DNA of 64,000 nucleotides from Fibrobacter sp. UWB5 (lineage in GTDB: Bacteria; Fibrobacterota; Fibrobacteria; Fibrobacterales; Fibrobacteraceae). A model generated the notes under the pieces. The model was not told the origin of the DNA. It searched no databases and was given only the letters and a program-made list of their open reading frames with translations. The translations under genes and the position numbers were made by a program. Location of the stretch: contig NZ_MWQH01000001.1 of NCBI RefSeq assembly GCF_002210295.1, positions 496,001 to 560,000 on the forward strand, given 5' to 3'. This document shows positions 39,200 to 48,142 of this stretch, in pieces. Within the stretch, counting starts at the first letter, position 1. The number at the start of each line of letters is the position of its first letter.

Positions 39200-40288
39200 A
39201 TGAAAATAGGAATTTTAAATTTAGCCCTTGACAATAATTATGGAGGAAATCTTCAGCGCTTTGCACTAATTACTTTTTTGCAAAAATTAGGGCATCAGGC
39301 TAAGCATATTCAAATTAAAGGTTATGATTTTTTGCCTTGGTATAAGGTTCCCTATGCTTATCCAAAACGGTTTGTCTTGAAATTTGTATTGCATAAGATA
39401 AACCATATTCGTCAGGAAAAATTTTCCAATCAAGAACAGAAAGATCTTTGGAAAACTATAGAACCATTCTATGAACACTATGTTCCTCATACAGGTGCTA
39501 TTAAAAATAAGGAACAATTGAAAATTGTATCTGATTTGGAAAACTTTGATGCTGTGATTGTTGGTTCTGATCAAGTCTGGCGAGCCTCCATGACAAGATG
39601 TTTCGGTATGTCTTCGTATATGCTGGATTTTGTTTCAAGGGATAAAACAAAGAAAATTGCTTATGCGGTTTCTTTAGGTGTTGATAATCCTGAATTGAAT
39701 CCAAGTCAGGCAATGCGCTTGAATAATCTTTATCGCCAGTTCAGTGCAGTTTCTGTAAGAGAATCTTCGGCTTTAAAGTTGTTCGATCAATATGGGTGGA
39801 CTTATCCGCGTGCGGAGGTTTGCGTTGACCCGACTTTGCTATTGGATGTTGAAGATTATAATCGTGTGATAGATAATGCAAATGTTAATGATTGCACAAC
39901 AGGGAAAATTTTTGCATATCTACTAGACGCTACATTTGAAAAAGAGAATCGAATAAGAAAGGAGTCGGCAGCGAAGAAATTTGCGGTGCATTGTATGGGA
40001 TTGCATGATGCGTCAACCTCTATAGAACAATGGCTTAACAACATTCGAAGGGCCGAAATGGTTGTGACCGATTCTTTCCATGGAGTGGTGTTTAGCGTCA
40101 TTTTTGATAAACCGTTTTTATTTCTTGGAAACCAAAGACGAGGGAATGCTAGATTACTGTCTTTACTTGTTATGCTGGATGTTGACCCCCGGAATTTGGA
40201 TTGTTTTATTCATGTTCAGAAAAAAACGAAATTGATTGCTGCGAGAAAAAAATCTGCAGAATTTTTAAAAATGGCGTTGGAAACGTAA
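39200..40288 (+). CDS. Polysaccharide pyruvyl transferase family protein
   Basis: 362 aa. Motifs of the family: NYGGNLQRFAL near the N-terminus, VGSDQVWR, and the C-terminal TDSFHGVVFSVIF. Members add pyruvate ketals to sugars or transfer other groups in glycan assembly. This family often occurs together with FrhB-type iron-sulfur proteins in polysaccharide clusters; here the FrhB partner is the fusion protein at 51161-52981 in the opposite block. A 129-nt spacer separates it from the preceding gene; TAATCTTTG in the spacer may belong to a promoter. Confidence 0.88.
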   Translation: MKIGILNLALDNNYGGNLQRFALITFLQKLGHQAKHIQIKGYDFLPWYKVPYAYPKRFVLKFVLHKINHIRQEKFSNQEQKDLWKTIEPFYEHYVPHTGAIKNKEQLKIVSDLENFDAVIVGSDQVWRASMTRCFGMSSYMLDFVSRDKTKKIAYAVSLGVDNPELNPSQAMRLNNLYRQFSAVSVRESSALKLFDQYGWTYPRAEVCVDPTLLLDVEDYNRVIDNANVNDCTTGKIFAYLLDATFEKENRIRKESAAKKFAVHCMGLHDASTSIEQWLNNIRRAEMVVTDSFHGVVFSVIFDKPFLFLGNQRRGNARLLSLLVMLDVDPRNLDCFIHVQKKTKLIAARKKSAEFLKMALET

Positions 40289-40291
40289 TTT

Positions 40292-41446
40292 ATGAAGATT
40301 TTAATTGTTTCTGATGAAATTACACATCCCTCAACAGCTGGGAATCGTCAGTGGATTTTAGCTCAAAGTAATTTGCTTATGGAACTTGGACATGAAGTGC
40401 ATTTTCTGTATATCAAAAAGAAATCGTTAAGGTCTAAACATAGCATTGATGAAACTGAAGCTAAAAAATTTTGGGCAGAAAAATTTCATGTCCTAGATAC
40501 AGGCCGTTTAGGTGGGTTACGATATGCCTTTTTTCTGCAGTTGCGTCAGAGATTTTGCAAGGGATATTTTAAATGCGATGATATGTATGTAGCCAAATTA
40601 ACAAAGACAGTTGAAATGTTGAATGAAGAACATGGTTTTGATGCTGTTTTTGTTAATTATTATTGGCTGTCAAAGCTTTTTCTGAAAACAAAAATTCCAT
40701 TAAGGGTTCTCTGTACGCACGATTGCTTTTCTTTTAAAGATCTTAAGGGTGGAAAAAATGCTTGGATGTGTACAAGTGCTAATGAAGAGGCTAAGGCTTT
40801 ACAACGTTGTGATGTTGTTTTGGGACTACAACAGGATGAGTCTACATATTTTTCGTATTTAGCTCCGTTAAGTAAAGTTTATACAGTTTATTGTCCTTAT
40901 AAGTATTATGCGCAGCCTATAGCTGGGAATCACAATATTATGTTCTTATCTGGGCCGAATGGGTATAACTTGGAGGGGCTAAATTGGTTTGTTGATGAAA
41001 TTTTGCCCTTGATAAAAGACCGCTATGCTGATGCAAAACTTATTATTGGGGGAGGAGTCTGCAAAGTCTTGACTAGATTGAAAGGCAGAACAGATGTCGA
41101 ACTGCTTGGGTTTGTGAATGATCCTTATGAATTTTGGGCCAGGGGCGATGTGGCTATAAATCCGACCTTTAGGGGCACAGGCCTGAAAATAAAAACTTTT
41201 GAAGCGATATCTTTCGATAAAGTTGTCATGGTTCATCCCCATAGTGCAGTAGGGATTTTTAAATGCGATTCGGCACCTTTGTTTGCTTCGGAAAATCCGC
41301 AAAAATGGGTGGATTTTATCAGTAAAGTATGGAGCTCTTGTGGCGAAATTGAATCTATAAAATCAAAAAACTGCCAGTATATAGAAAATCTTAATGGATA
41401 TATAAGAGAACAGTTCAAAGAAATGTTAAATTGTTGTGATAAATAA
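40292..41446 (+). CDS. Glycosyltransferase, GT4-like
   Basis: 384 aa. GT-B fold in outline: N-terminal VSDEITHPSTAGNRQWIL with the Gly-rich turn and a C-terminal donor domain with LSGPNGYNLEGLNWF, LIIGGG, VELLGFVNDPYEFWARGDVAINP and GTGLKIKTFEAIS. The latter holds the Glu of the E-x7-E type motif (TFEA). Four nt after the pyruvyltransferase gene, so same operon. Confidence 0.85.
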   Translation: MKILIVSDEITHPSTAGNRQWILAQSNLLMELGHEVHFLYIKKKSLRSKHSIDETEAKKFWAEKFHVLDTGRLGGLRYAFFLQLRQRFCKGYFKCDDMYVAKLTKTVEMLNEEHGFDAVFVNYYWLSKLFLKTKIPLRVLCTHDCFSFKDLKGGKNAWMCTSANEEAKALQRCDVVLGLQQDESTYFSYLAPLSKVYTVYCPYKYYAQPIAGNHNIMFLSGPNGYNLEGLNWFVDEILPLIKDRYADAKLIIGGGVCKVLTRLKGRTDVELLGFVNDPYEFWARGDVAINPTFRGTGLKIKTFEAISFDKVVMVHPHSAVGIFKCDSAPLFASENPQKWVDFISKVWSSCGEIESIKSKNCQYIENLNGYIREQFKEMLNCCDK

Positions 41447-41454
41447 TTTTTATT

Positions 41455-42555
41455 ATGGAATTATATTGGATTATACATTCGCTTGTTTTTTTGAGTACGG
41501 GTTTTGAACTTTCGTCTCCTAAATGGAAGAAAGTTGTTTTGATTGCTTGGTGTGTGTTCTTTACGCTTTTTGGAGGATTGCGTTGGAGAATTGGCAATGA
41601 TTGGACTCAATACTTAGAGTATTTCAGGTTTGTTCGTTGGGACAATATATTCTCGTATTATCGAGATGGTGGTTCCTTGATGGAACCTGGATATATGTTT
41701 TTAAATATGTTGGTTAAATCCGTTTTTGGTGGATTTTATTGGCAGAATTTATTGATATGTGGTTTCTTGCAGTTTACGTTCTATCGTTTTTGCACGGGGC
41801 TTTTCCCTAAAAGACCTTTGTTGATGTATAGTTTGTTTTTGACTGCGGTCTGTTATTTCCCGATTCGTGCGGGATTAGCTGTAGCGATTTGTATGTGGGG
41901 ATATAAATTCATTAAAGAAAAGAATCTTCTTTGTTTTCTTGTCACAATATTTATCGCATCGAGTGTCCATAACATGTGTTTGATTTTCTTGCCAATGTAT
42001 TGGATTGGAAAAATTAGGCCGAATTTTTGGGTTTATTCTGCTGCGTATTTTTTTGTTTTTGCGACATCCATTGTTTTTGCAAATTATTTTGAAGGAATTG
42101 CACTTGCAATGATGGATGATTCGTCGCAGGTTGCTATTTATTTGGCCAATGGGGCTGAAGGTGATAAAACTTCGATATTTAATGTTCTTTTGCATTATGT
42201 CTTTTTATGTGGCTATTTGCATGTGAAAAATAAAGAAAAGCTGCAGGATGATGAGTGGACATCTGCAGTTATAAACATGTATTTCATTTCTTTTGCAATA
42301 ACAATGATTTTTTCTGAAAGAAATCCTGTTTTTAGTCGCTTAAATGATGTTTTCAATGCTGCTACGGTATTCACTTTTGTGTGGGCGCTAGATTATTTTC
42401 TCTCAAAGAAAAAAGGTGTTCGATTAATTGCCGCATTGTTCTTTGTCTTTTATTACTGCTACAAGTTTAGGAATGGCATTGGGGATATATACTTTGAACG
42501 TACGTGTGTACCTTATAAGAGTATTTTTGATTATAATTCCTGGAATTTGATGTAG
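41455..42555 (+). CDS. EpsG-type polysaccharide polymerase (Wzy role)
   Basis: 366 aa, about ten hydrophobic segments. FGGLRWRIGNDWTQY and MEPGYMFLNMLVK are typical of EpsG-family membrane proteins that take the Wzy polymerase place in glycan clusters. It would polymerise repeat units at the periplasmic face after flipping by the Wzx protein (45692-47224). Weakly conserved by nature; assignment rests on those motifs, topology and context. Confidence 0.82.
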   Translation: MELYWIIHSLVFLSTGFELSSPKWKKVVLIAWCVFFTLFGGLRWRIGNDWTQYLEYFRFVRWDNIFSYYRDGGSLMEPGYMFLNMLVKSVFGGFYWQNLLICGFLQFTFYRFCTGLFPKRPLLMYSLFLTAVCYFPIRAGLAVAICMWGYKFIKEKNLLCFLVTIFIASSVHNMCLIFLPMYWIGKIRPNFWVYSAAYFFVFATSIVFANYFEGIALAMMDDSSQVAIYLANGAEGDKTSIFNVLLHYVFLCGYLHVKNKEKLQDDEWTSAVINMYFISFAITMIFSERNPVFSRLNDVFNAATVFTFVWALDYFLSKKKGVRLIAALFFVFYYCYKFRNGIGDIYFERTCVPYKSIFDYNSWNLM

Positions 42556-42641
42556 CTTTAGCGATGGTTTGTATTTTGGGTTGAAAATAAGAAGAATATT
42601 TCTAATTAATGTGTAAAAAACAAAATGCTGTGTAGGCTTGT

Positions 42642-43682
42642 ATGGTATATTTAGTTTGTCAAGAATGGTATAACACGAAAGATAATCATGCGGGAATCAA
42701 GCATCTTTGTAATGAATTACAAAGGCGCTATCCTGATAATTATAAGTCTATTGTTATTCCTGAATATGACAACGGCAAGTGCCACAATAAAATCTTGAAA
42801 AAATTTTGGAGACTTAACGCGTATATTCGGCATAGGCTTTATATACATAAAATTGTGTTGGCTTTTAAGAAAATGTTAAAACCAGGAGATAAGGTTTTAT
42901 TGACAGAGTATCTTTGGAAAGCGAATACTCAGTTACCCATAGCCGATGCAATAAAACGGTCTGGAATGCCTGTAAAGGTTTATGCCATGGCACATTTGGT
43001 ACCTAGCATATATGATAAAAAATTTTCTGATTCAAAGTTGAAAAAATGGATTGATGCCGTTGATGGTGTTATGACATTGGGACATTCGTTGTCCGATTAT
43101 CTTGTTAACAGGGGTGTTGAAAAAGAAAAGGTCTTTACGACATTTCATTATGTTGATTTGGATTATTATCATGTTTTAGCTCCTAAGGACGATGTGGTTA
43201 CGGTTATTGCAATGGGAAATATGATGCGAAATGTAACCTTATTGCAGAGTATTGTAAAACAGAATAGTGCCGTTCATTTTATCATTTGCCAAGGAGCGAA
43301 TGATTTGAGCCAATTTTTTGAAGGCCTGAAAAATGTGGAGTTGCTGCCCTATATCACAGAAGCGGAATTGCGTGATTATATGAATAAAGCGAGCATATCT
43401 TTAAATGTAATGGTGGATACTATCGGTAGTAATGTCATTGTTACTTCAATGGCTATGGGATTAGCTATGATTTGTAGTGATGTTGGTTCTATTCGAGATT
43501 ATTGTGATGAAAAAAATACGGTGTTTTGTGACAACCATGATGAGAATTCCTGGACAGACGCGATTAAGACCTTGTCTGGAGACATATCAAGACTGAAGGA
43601 TATGCAAAAAGAATCGCTTCTGAAATCACGGCATTTTTCTTTTGAAAACTTTCATTGTAAATTGCAGCAAATTATGAATTAA
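42642..43682 (+). CDS. Glycosyltransferase, GT-B fold
   Basis: 346 aa. The C-terminal half has VTVIAMGNMMRN, VELLPYITEAELRDYMNKASISLNV and SNVIVTSMAMGLAMICSDVGSIRDY, as in GT4-type enzymes. The N-terminus (CQEWYNTKDNHAGIKHLC) has a 'DNHAG' stretch in the place of the Gly-rich acceptor loop. An 86-nt spacer precedes it; no SD is seen before the ATG. Part of the + strand glycan block. Confidence 0.8.
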   Translation: MVYLVCQEWYNTKDNHAGIKHLCNELQRRYPDNYKSIVIPEYDNGKCHNKILKKFWRLNAYIRHRLYIHKIVLAFKKMLKPGDKVLLTEYLWKANTQLPIADAIKRSGMPVKVYAMAHLVPSIYDKKFSDSKLKKWIDAVDGVMTLGHSLSDYLVNRGVEKEKVFTTFHYVDLDYYHVLAPKDDVVTVIAMGNMMRNVTLLQSIVKQNSAVHFIICQGANDLSQFFEGLKNVELLPYITEAELRDYMNKASISLNVMVDTIGSNVIVTSMAMGLAMICSDVGSIRDYCDEKNTVFCDNHDENSWTDAIKTLSGDISRLKDMQKESLLKSRHFSFENFHCKLQQIMN

Positions 43683-43703
43683 TAATTTTATGGAGAAATT
43701 GAT

Positions 43704-44681
43704 ATGAGCTGTAAGCCTCTTGTTTCAGTTATAGTCCCTGTATATAATGTTGAAAAGTACTTGTTGGAAAGTGTCGAAAGCCTTCGAAAGCAAACTTATC
43801 CGAATCTGGAAATAGTTCTAGTTGATGACGGATCTCCAGATAATTGCCCAAGGCTCTGTGACGAATTAGCTGCGCAAGATAATAGAATAATGGTTGTGCA
43901 CAAGAAAAATGGAGGGCTGAGTGATGCTCGAAATGCTGGTATGCAGGTGGCTACTGGCGATTATGTGTTTTTCATGGATTCAGATGATGAAATTACTCCG
44001 AATTGTATAGAACTGCACTGTGAAGCTATTGCAAAAAATAATGCCGATTTTTCCATTGCGAATATCCGCATTATAGGCAGTAAATCTGCGGTTGTGAAAG
44101 ATTTGAATCCCAATTTAGATGAAAACCAACCTTTAAAAACATATTTGAATAGAGAGTGGAGTGCGAGTGCTTGTAATAAATTGTATAGGAAATCTTTTTT
44201 AACGAAATGCGGAATTCTTTTTAAAAAGGGTTTGCTACATGAGGACGTGTTATGGTCCTTGAAGAATTCTGAATACGCCCGTAAAATAGCCGTTGTAAAA
44301 GAGGCTACGTATCTTTATAAGATAAGGAATGATTCGATAACAACAGAATGTGTTAAGAAAAATAGAATAGACAGTTTGCTTTTTATTCTTCAAGAATGCT
44401 GGGCTGACTGGCAGGGAGGTTTAATTCCGGAACCTTTAAAAAATATCTTTGCCAAATTTGTGGATTATTGGCGCTTTTATACAGCTCTTGCATTGTTGCG
44501 TTTTGATGGAACCTATGGAGACCGTCAAAAGTATTATCGCGAATTGAAAAAATTAAAGGTTGAAGGGCAATCTTTCAATAAGTACGGATTCTTTATGAAT
44601 CTTCCCTATATCTTTTTTTTGTTGGTTATGCTTCCAACATTAAAAGCGTATAAATGCGTTCAAAAAATTGCAAAACAATAA
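43704..44681 (+). CDS. Glycosyltransferase family 2 protein
   Basis: 325 aa. Very typical GT2: VSVIVPVYNVEKYLLES, EIVLVDDGSPDNC, NGGLSDARNAGM, and the DxD motif FMDSDDE; LHEDVLWSLK marks the acceptor side. A hydrophobic C-terminal helix (FFLLVMLPTL) may tether it to the membrane. Last gene of the + strand block; it converges on the GT14 pseudogene with a 60-nt spacer and no clear terminator. Confidence 0.93.
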   Translation: MSCKPLVSVIVPVYNVEKYLLESVESLRKQTYPNLEIVLVDDGSPDNCPRLCDELAAQDNRIMVVHKKNGGLSDARNAGMQVATGDYVFFMDSDDEITPNCIELHCEAIAKNNADFSIANIRIIGSKSAVVKDLNPNLDENQPLKTYLNREWSASACNKLYRKSFLTKCGILFKKGLLHEDVLWSLKNSEYARKIAVVKEATYLYKIRNDSITTECVKKNRIDSLLFILQECWADWQGGLIPEPLKNIFAKFVDYWRFYTALALLRFDGTYGDRQKYYRELKKLKVEGQSFNKYGFFMNLPYIFFLLVMLPTLKAYKCVQKIAKQ

Positions 44682-44741
44682 AACCAGAATTCTGAAACAA
44701 ACTGATTGGAAAAACCAAATGAATTGTGATGCGTTCGTTCC

Positions 44742-45611
44742 TTAGGATCGTGCGTAGTCATCTAGTTTGTTTAATAATTCAATAGATTTTGAAAGTGTTA
44801 CTTTGCGGCAGAAAAGCATGCCGCTTTGAATAACTTCTTCATAATCACGAGCGTCTAAAATTAGTGGAAGTGATTTGGTGGGGCGTTTTGGATGTCAATC
44901 AATGTATCTCAAAGAAGTTGTTGTTTCGATATTTAGTTGCTTCACAAAGGGATGAAGAATTGTTTGGAAAAAAAGCTCGTCGGAACAGGCTGTGAAACGG
45001 AATCGTTTTGCCATTGCAGAGTAGTCTTGGTGATGAGAAGATAGCCGGGTAATTACAGTTTTGTTAAAAGATCACCATTGCCAACCCGCAAATAAATTTT
45101 CAATATAAGGTATTTTTTTTATGCTTAGCATTTTGGATAGGATGCGCTTAAGCAGCAACGGCTTTATGTTTATATCATTTAGATGGTATCGACATACTCT
45201 CGTCCAGGGTATTTTTTCTTTCTCCAAAGAAGAGCTTCGTCTTCTTTGTCGTAATACAAAAAAGATTTTCCATTGTTCTTTTCAAAAAAAATCATCTAGT
45301 AAATTATTGCTCACTATAGGATAATCATGTCCTGAGATTAAATGGAAGTAATCCATGTTGATTCCGCAAGTTAATGCTGATTTCATTAGTTGAAATTCTG
45401 CTTCAACTTGTGAAAAGCCTCCCCATGATACTCGTACACGAGAGTCATTAGGTAATATTGTCAAACCTTTTAATGAAAAATTAAAGTGTTCCTTAGAAAT
45501 TTTACGATCAATATGCATGAAAATAAAGTGATTTGGGGCAATCAATCTATTTACAATACGTAATGCTAATTCAGGCTCGTCGTGTACCATCATCAAAAAA
45601 GCATGATTCAT
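44742..45611 (-). pseudogene. Decayed Core-2/I-branching (GT14) glycosyltransferase gene
   Basis: Start to stop spans 290 codons, the full length of the family, but four lesions break it. Residues 1-109 read intact (FHLISGHDYPI, SWGGFSQVEAE). A T8 run near 45285 shifts the frame; the shifted frame reads on as FFEKNNGKSFLYYDKEDEALLW, and the original frame resumes near an A6 run with TRVCRYHLND, so the two one-base changes cancel. Further down, TGA stops at 45072-45074 (after FAGWQW) and 44895-44897 (after SLRYID) both stand where this family has Trp. After the last stop the frame continues to SGMLFCRKVT and a normal TAA. This is recent inactivation, probably meaning loss of a branch sugar. 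Confidence 0.85.
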
Positions 45612-45691
45612 ATGAACTCCGTGATGCTTGTGCTTTTATGGAAAACCCATGAATGATTGTGGTGTGATTGTTTTTTATGTAAAAATAGTTG

Positions 45692-47224
45692 CTATGGGTG
45701 AGACCGTTTTAACAAAAGTGCCTTTACTTTGTTTTTAAGAGCGTTCCGCATCTCTGTTTCTAGGCCAACAAACCAAGATGATGTGATGACGGAAAGAACG
45801 GAAAGAATTACTACCGCGAAGAACGATAGATAAGATTCGTCGCTTAGTTTGTAATACAAAAAGAGCGGTGCTGGCAAAGCACAACACAAAACCTTAAAAC
45901 AAGGAACGAATACTGAGGAGATATCCTTCCATTTATAATTGACAATTTTTATTATCAAAAGAGGTTTTATCACAAGTCCGAGGAATGCGTATGTAAATAG
46001 ACTTGTCCACGACAAGGCTTCAGGAGAAAAACCTAATCGAAAAAGAATATATACGATTGGAAATTGTATGAAGCCTAATAGGGGGGAAATTAGTGCGTTT
46101 TCTTTTAGGCGACCTTTTGCATAAAGGGCTCTATAGAAGGATGTGTCGAATACGCAGAATAAACTTTGAATTATCGCCAGTTGTAAAAAGATTATGGTAT
46201 ATTCTGGGACTGTTTTTAACCATAATGTTAAAAGTTGCTTTGTTCCAAGGCAAATCGGAAGACTTAAAAGTAGCATTAAATAAAAACTGAATTTTGTGGT
46301 TGCTAACAAAAGTTGCTTTGAACCTTCATAATCTTTGGCAGCATATTTTTTTACAATTTGCGGATTTGCTGCTGTTTGAAAGTTTGTTACAAATTGATTT
46401 GCTGCGGCGTTGACTTGTAGCGATATGGCGCGAGCTGCAACGACAGCTGGAGAAAAAAACATGTTTAACAGAACTAGAACCCCTTGATTATTCAATGCGA
46501 TTGCGGTGTTGGCGAATAAGCTCCATCCTGAAAAACTAGCGATTTCTTTAAAGAGTTTTTTATCGAAATAAAATCGAAATTTCGTCTCGTCAAAATTTCG
46601 GATACAGTAAAGTCTGTAAAAAATGATAATTCCTATTTGTAATAAACACAATAGTAAAGCATATAACTTTAGCTTGTCGATGGAGCCTATTTCCAAAAGA
46701 TATATAATTAGCAGCTTTAATGATGCCTCAATTATACTAACGTAAGCGTAAATGCCCATTTTTTCGTGAGCGATAATGCTAGCTCCATACGGAACTTGCG
46801 TGAGAGAAAAAAAAGCAGTTATTACGGAAAGATGAAGAACAAATTTGGCTGCGTCAAGACGTTCAGGTGCAATCACTAGTTTGTTGTGCAAGAACCATAA
46901 GCCCGCTGATTCCGCTAAAATGGCAATAAAGATTGCTAAGCAAAGGTGTGCTGTCAACGTCGTGGAAAAAATGTTTTTTAATTTCTGCGGATCGTTTTCG
47001 CCCAATCCGAATGTTATAAAGCGGGATGACCCTGTACTCAGAGCGTTATTAACAAAACTCAAGAAACCGACAATCCCGCCTACAGCTTGATAAATGCCAT
47101 AGTCGTCAACGCCCAAAATCTGTAAAACCACGCGTGATGTATACAATGAAATGATCATTGTGAGCATCATGCGGAAATACAGGAAAATAGTATTTCTTGC
47201 GATTGTTTTGTTGGACGAGTTCAT
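45692..47224 (-). CDS. Polysaccharide flippase, Wzx/MATE-like
   Basis: 510 aa from ATG at 47224, 2 nt after the stop of the aldo/keto reductase gene. About 12-14 hydrophobic helices; N-terminus RNTIFLYFRMMLTMIISLYTSRVVLQILGVDDYGIY (read in two parts) is typical of Wzx-type oligosaccharide flippases. It moves lipid-linked repeat units across the inner membrane for the EpsG-type polymerase encoded on the other strand. Final intact gene of the - strand block. Confidence 0.92.
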   Translation of the reverse strand: MNSSNKTIARNTIFLYFRMMLTMIISLYTSRVVLQILGVDDYGIYQAVGGIVGFLSFVNNALSTGSSRFITFGLGENDPQKLKNIFSTTLTAHLCLAIFIAILAESAGLWFLHNKLVIAPERLDAAKFVLHLSVITAFFSLTQVPYGASIIAHEKMGIYAYVSIIEASLKLLIIYLLEIGSIDKLKLYALLLCLLQIGIIIFYRLYCIRNFDETKFRFYFDKKLFKEIASFSGWSLFANTAIALNNQGVLVLLNMFFSPAVVAARAISLQVNAAANQFVTNFQTAANPQIVKKYAAKDYEGSKQLLLATTKFSFYLMLLLSLPICLGTKQLLTLWLKTVPEYTIIFLQLAIIQSLFCVFDTSFYRALYAKGRLKENALISPLLGFIQFPIVYILFRLGFSPEALSWTSLFTYAFLGLVIKPLLIIKIVNYKWKDISSVFVPCFKVLCCALPAPLFLYYKLSDESYLSFFAVVILSVLSVITSSWFVGLETEMRNALKNKVKALLLKRSHP

Positions 47225-47226
47225 TT

Positions 47227-48141
47227 TTACAGTATCGAAAAATCGCAATTGTCTGGATCATAGCGTAGGCGACTATTGATATTAATTCCGTCGATATGAG
47301 CCATGTCTTCTGCATCTAATTCAAAATCGAAAATATTCAGATTGCTTTTTTGATGTTGTTTACTCAAGCAACGAACTAGTGGAATAACTCCGTTTTGTAC
47401 GTGCCAACGTAAAATGATCTGAATGAAATTTTTATGGTACTTTTGCTCTAGACGTTTTAGTAGGGGTAGTCTTACAAGACGGTCGTCGTAGCGAGCAAGG
47501 GAGGTGTATGCCTCGACGAGAATGTCCTGAGATTTATAGAATTCAATAAGAGGCTTCTGAGTGAACAGCGGGTGGATTTCAAATTGACCGATTTCGGGAC
47601 GGTGTTTGCAAATAGAAAAAATCGCTTCTAAATGATGCTGATGGCAATTGGCGACTCCCAGATGCTTTACATATCCTTCTTCGTACAATTTTTCCATTTC
47701 GCGCCACGTGTCGAGATATAAATCTGTTACAGGCCAATGGAATTGTAGAATGTCGACATAATCTGTTCCGAAGCCTTCAAGACATTTGAAGAACTCTTCT
47801 CGAACAGAATGATTTCGTTGGGCCGCGTTGCTGACACGAGTTGTTAACAGAAGCTCAGATCGTGCAATTCCAGATTTTTTTATGGCTTTGCCGATTAGAG
47901 AGCCGTCTCCGTAAGCAGAAGAATAGTCTATAAGGCGAAAGCCTTGCTGCAATGCACTTGATACAGAATCAATGTACTTGTTTTGCGCTAAAGGTCGTCT
48001 ATAAAGCTTGTTTTGGACTTTGTCGAGAAACAGGAAAATACCTTTTTTCTGTTTCTTCATTTTTGGGGAATATCCCATACCCCCTGGACCGAATCCAATT
48101 TGAGGAATTGTATTGTTTTTTAAAAGGCCTTCCAGTTTCAT
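47227..48141 (-). CDS. Aldo/keto reductase with Lys-to-Arg change in the catalytic tetrad
   Basis: 304 aa. The AKR tetrad aligns as Asp72 (LIDYSSAYGDG), Tyr77, Arg102 (LLLTTRVSNAA) and His135 (ILQFHWPV); position 102 is Lys in active family members. There is also an unusual basic insertion (about 25-52, KMKKQKKG...) near the substrate side. NADPH-binding region is at the C-terminus (VIPLVRCLSKQHQKSNL). Its place between ketoacyl-ACP synthase and flippase genes suggests action on the same acyl or sugar intermediate. Activity may be altered or lost. Confidence 0.88.
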   Translation of the reverse strand: MKLEGLLKNNTIPQIGFGPGGMGYSPKMKKQKKGIFLFLDKVQNKLYRRPLAQNKYIDSVSSALQQGFRLIDYSSAYGDGSLIGKAIKKSGIARSELLLTTRVSNAAQRNHSVREEFFKCLEGFGTDYVDILQFHWPVTDLYLDTWREMEKLYEEGYVKHLGVANCHQHHLEAIFSICKHRPEIGQFEIHPLFTQKPLIEFYKSQDILVEAYTSLARYDDRLVRLPLLKRLEQKYHKNFIQIILRWHVQNGVIPLVRCLSKQHQKSNLNIFDFELDAEDMAHIDGININSRLRYDPDNCDFSIL

Positions 48142-48142
48142 C

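Noticed and set aside
45121-45324. 67-codon + strand frame in the GT14 pseudogene region
   Set aside because: It lies opposite the recognisable remnants of the glycosyltransferase and has no motif or ribosome-binding site.
44742-45611. TGA read as Trp or selenocysteine in the GT14 gene
   Set aside because: Many genes here end in TGA (for example envC-like, nfnA region, patatin overlap) and the same gene also has two frameshifts, so plain decay explains the stops.
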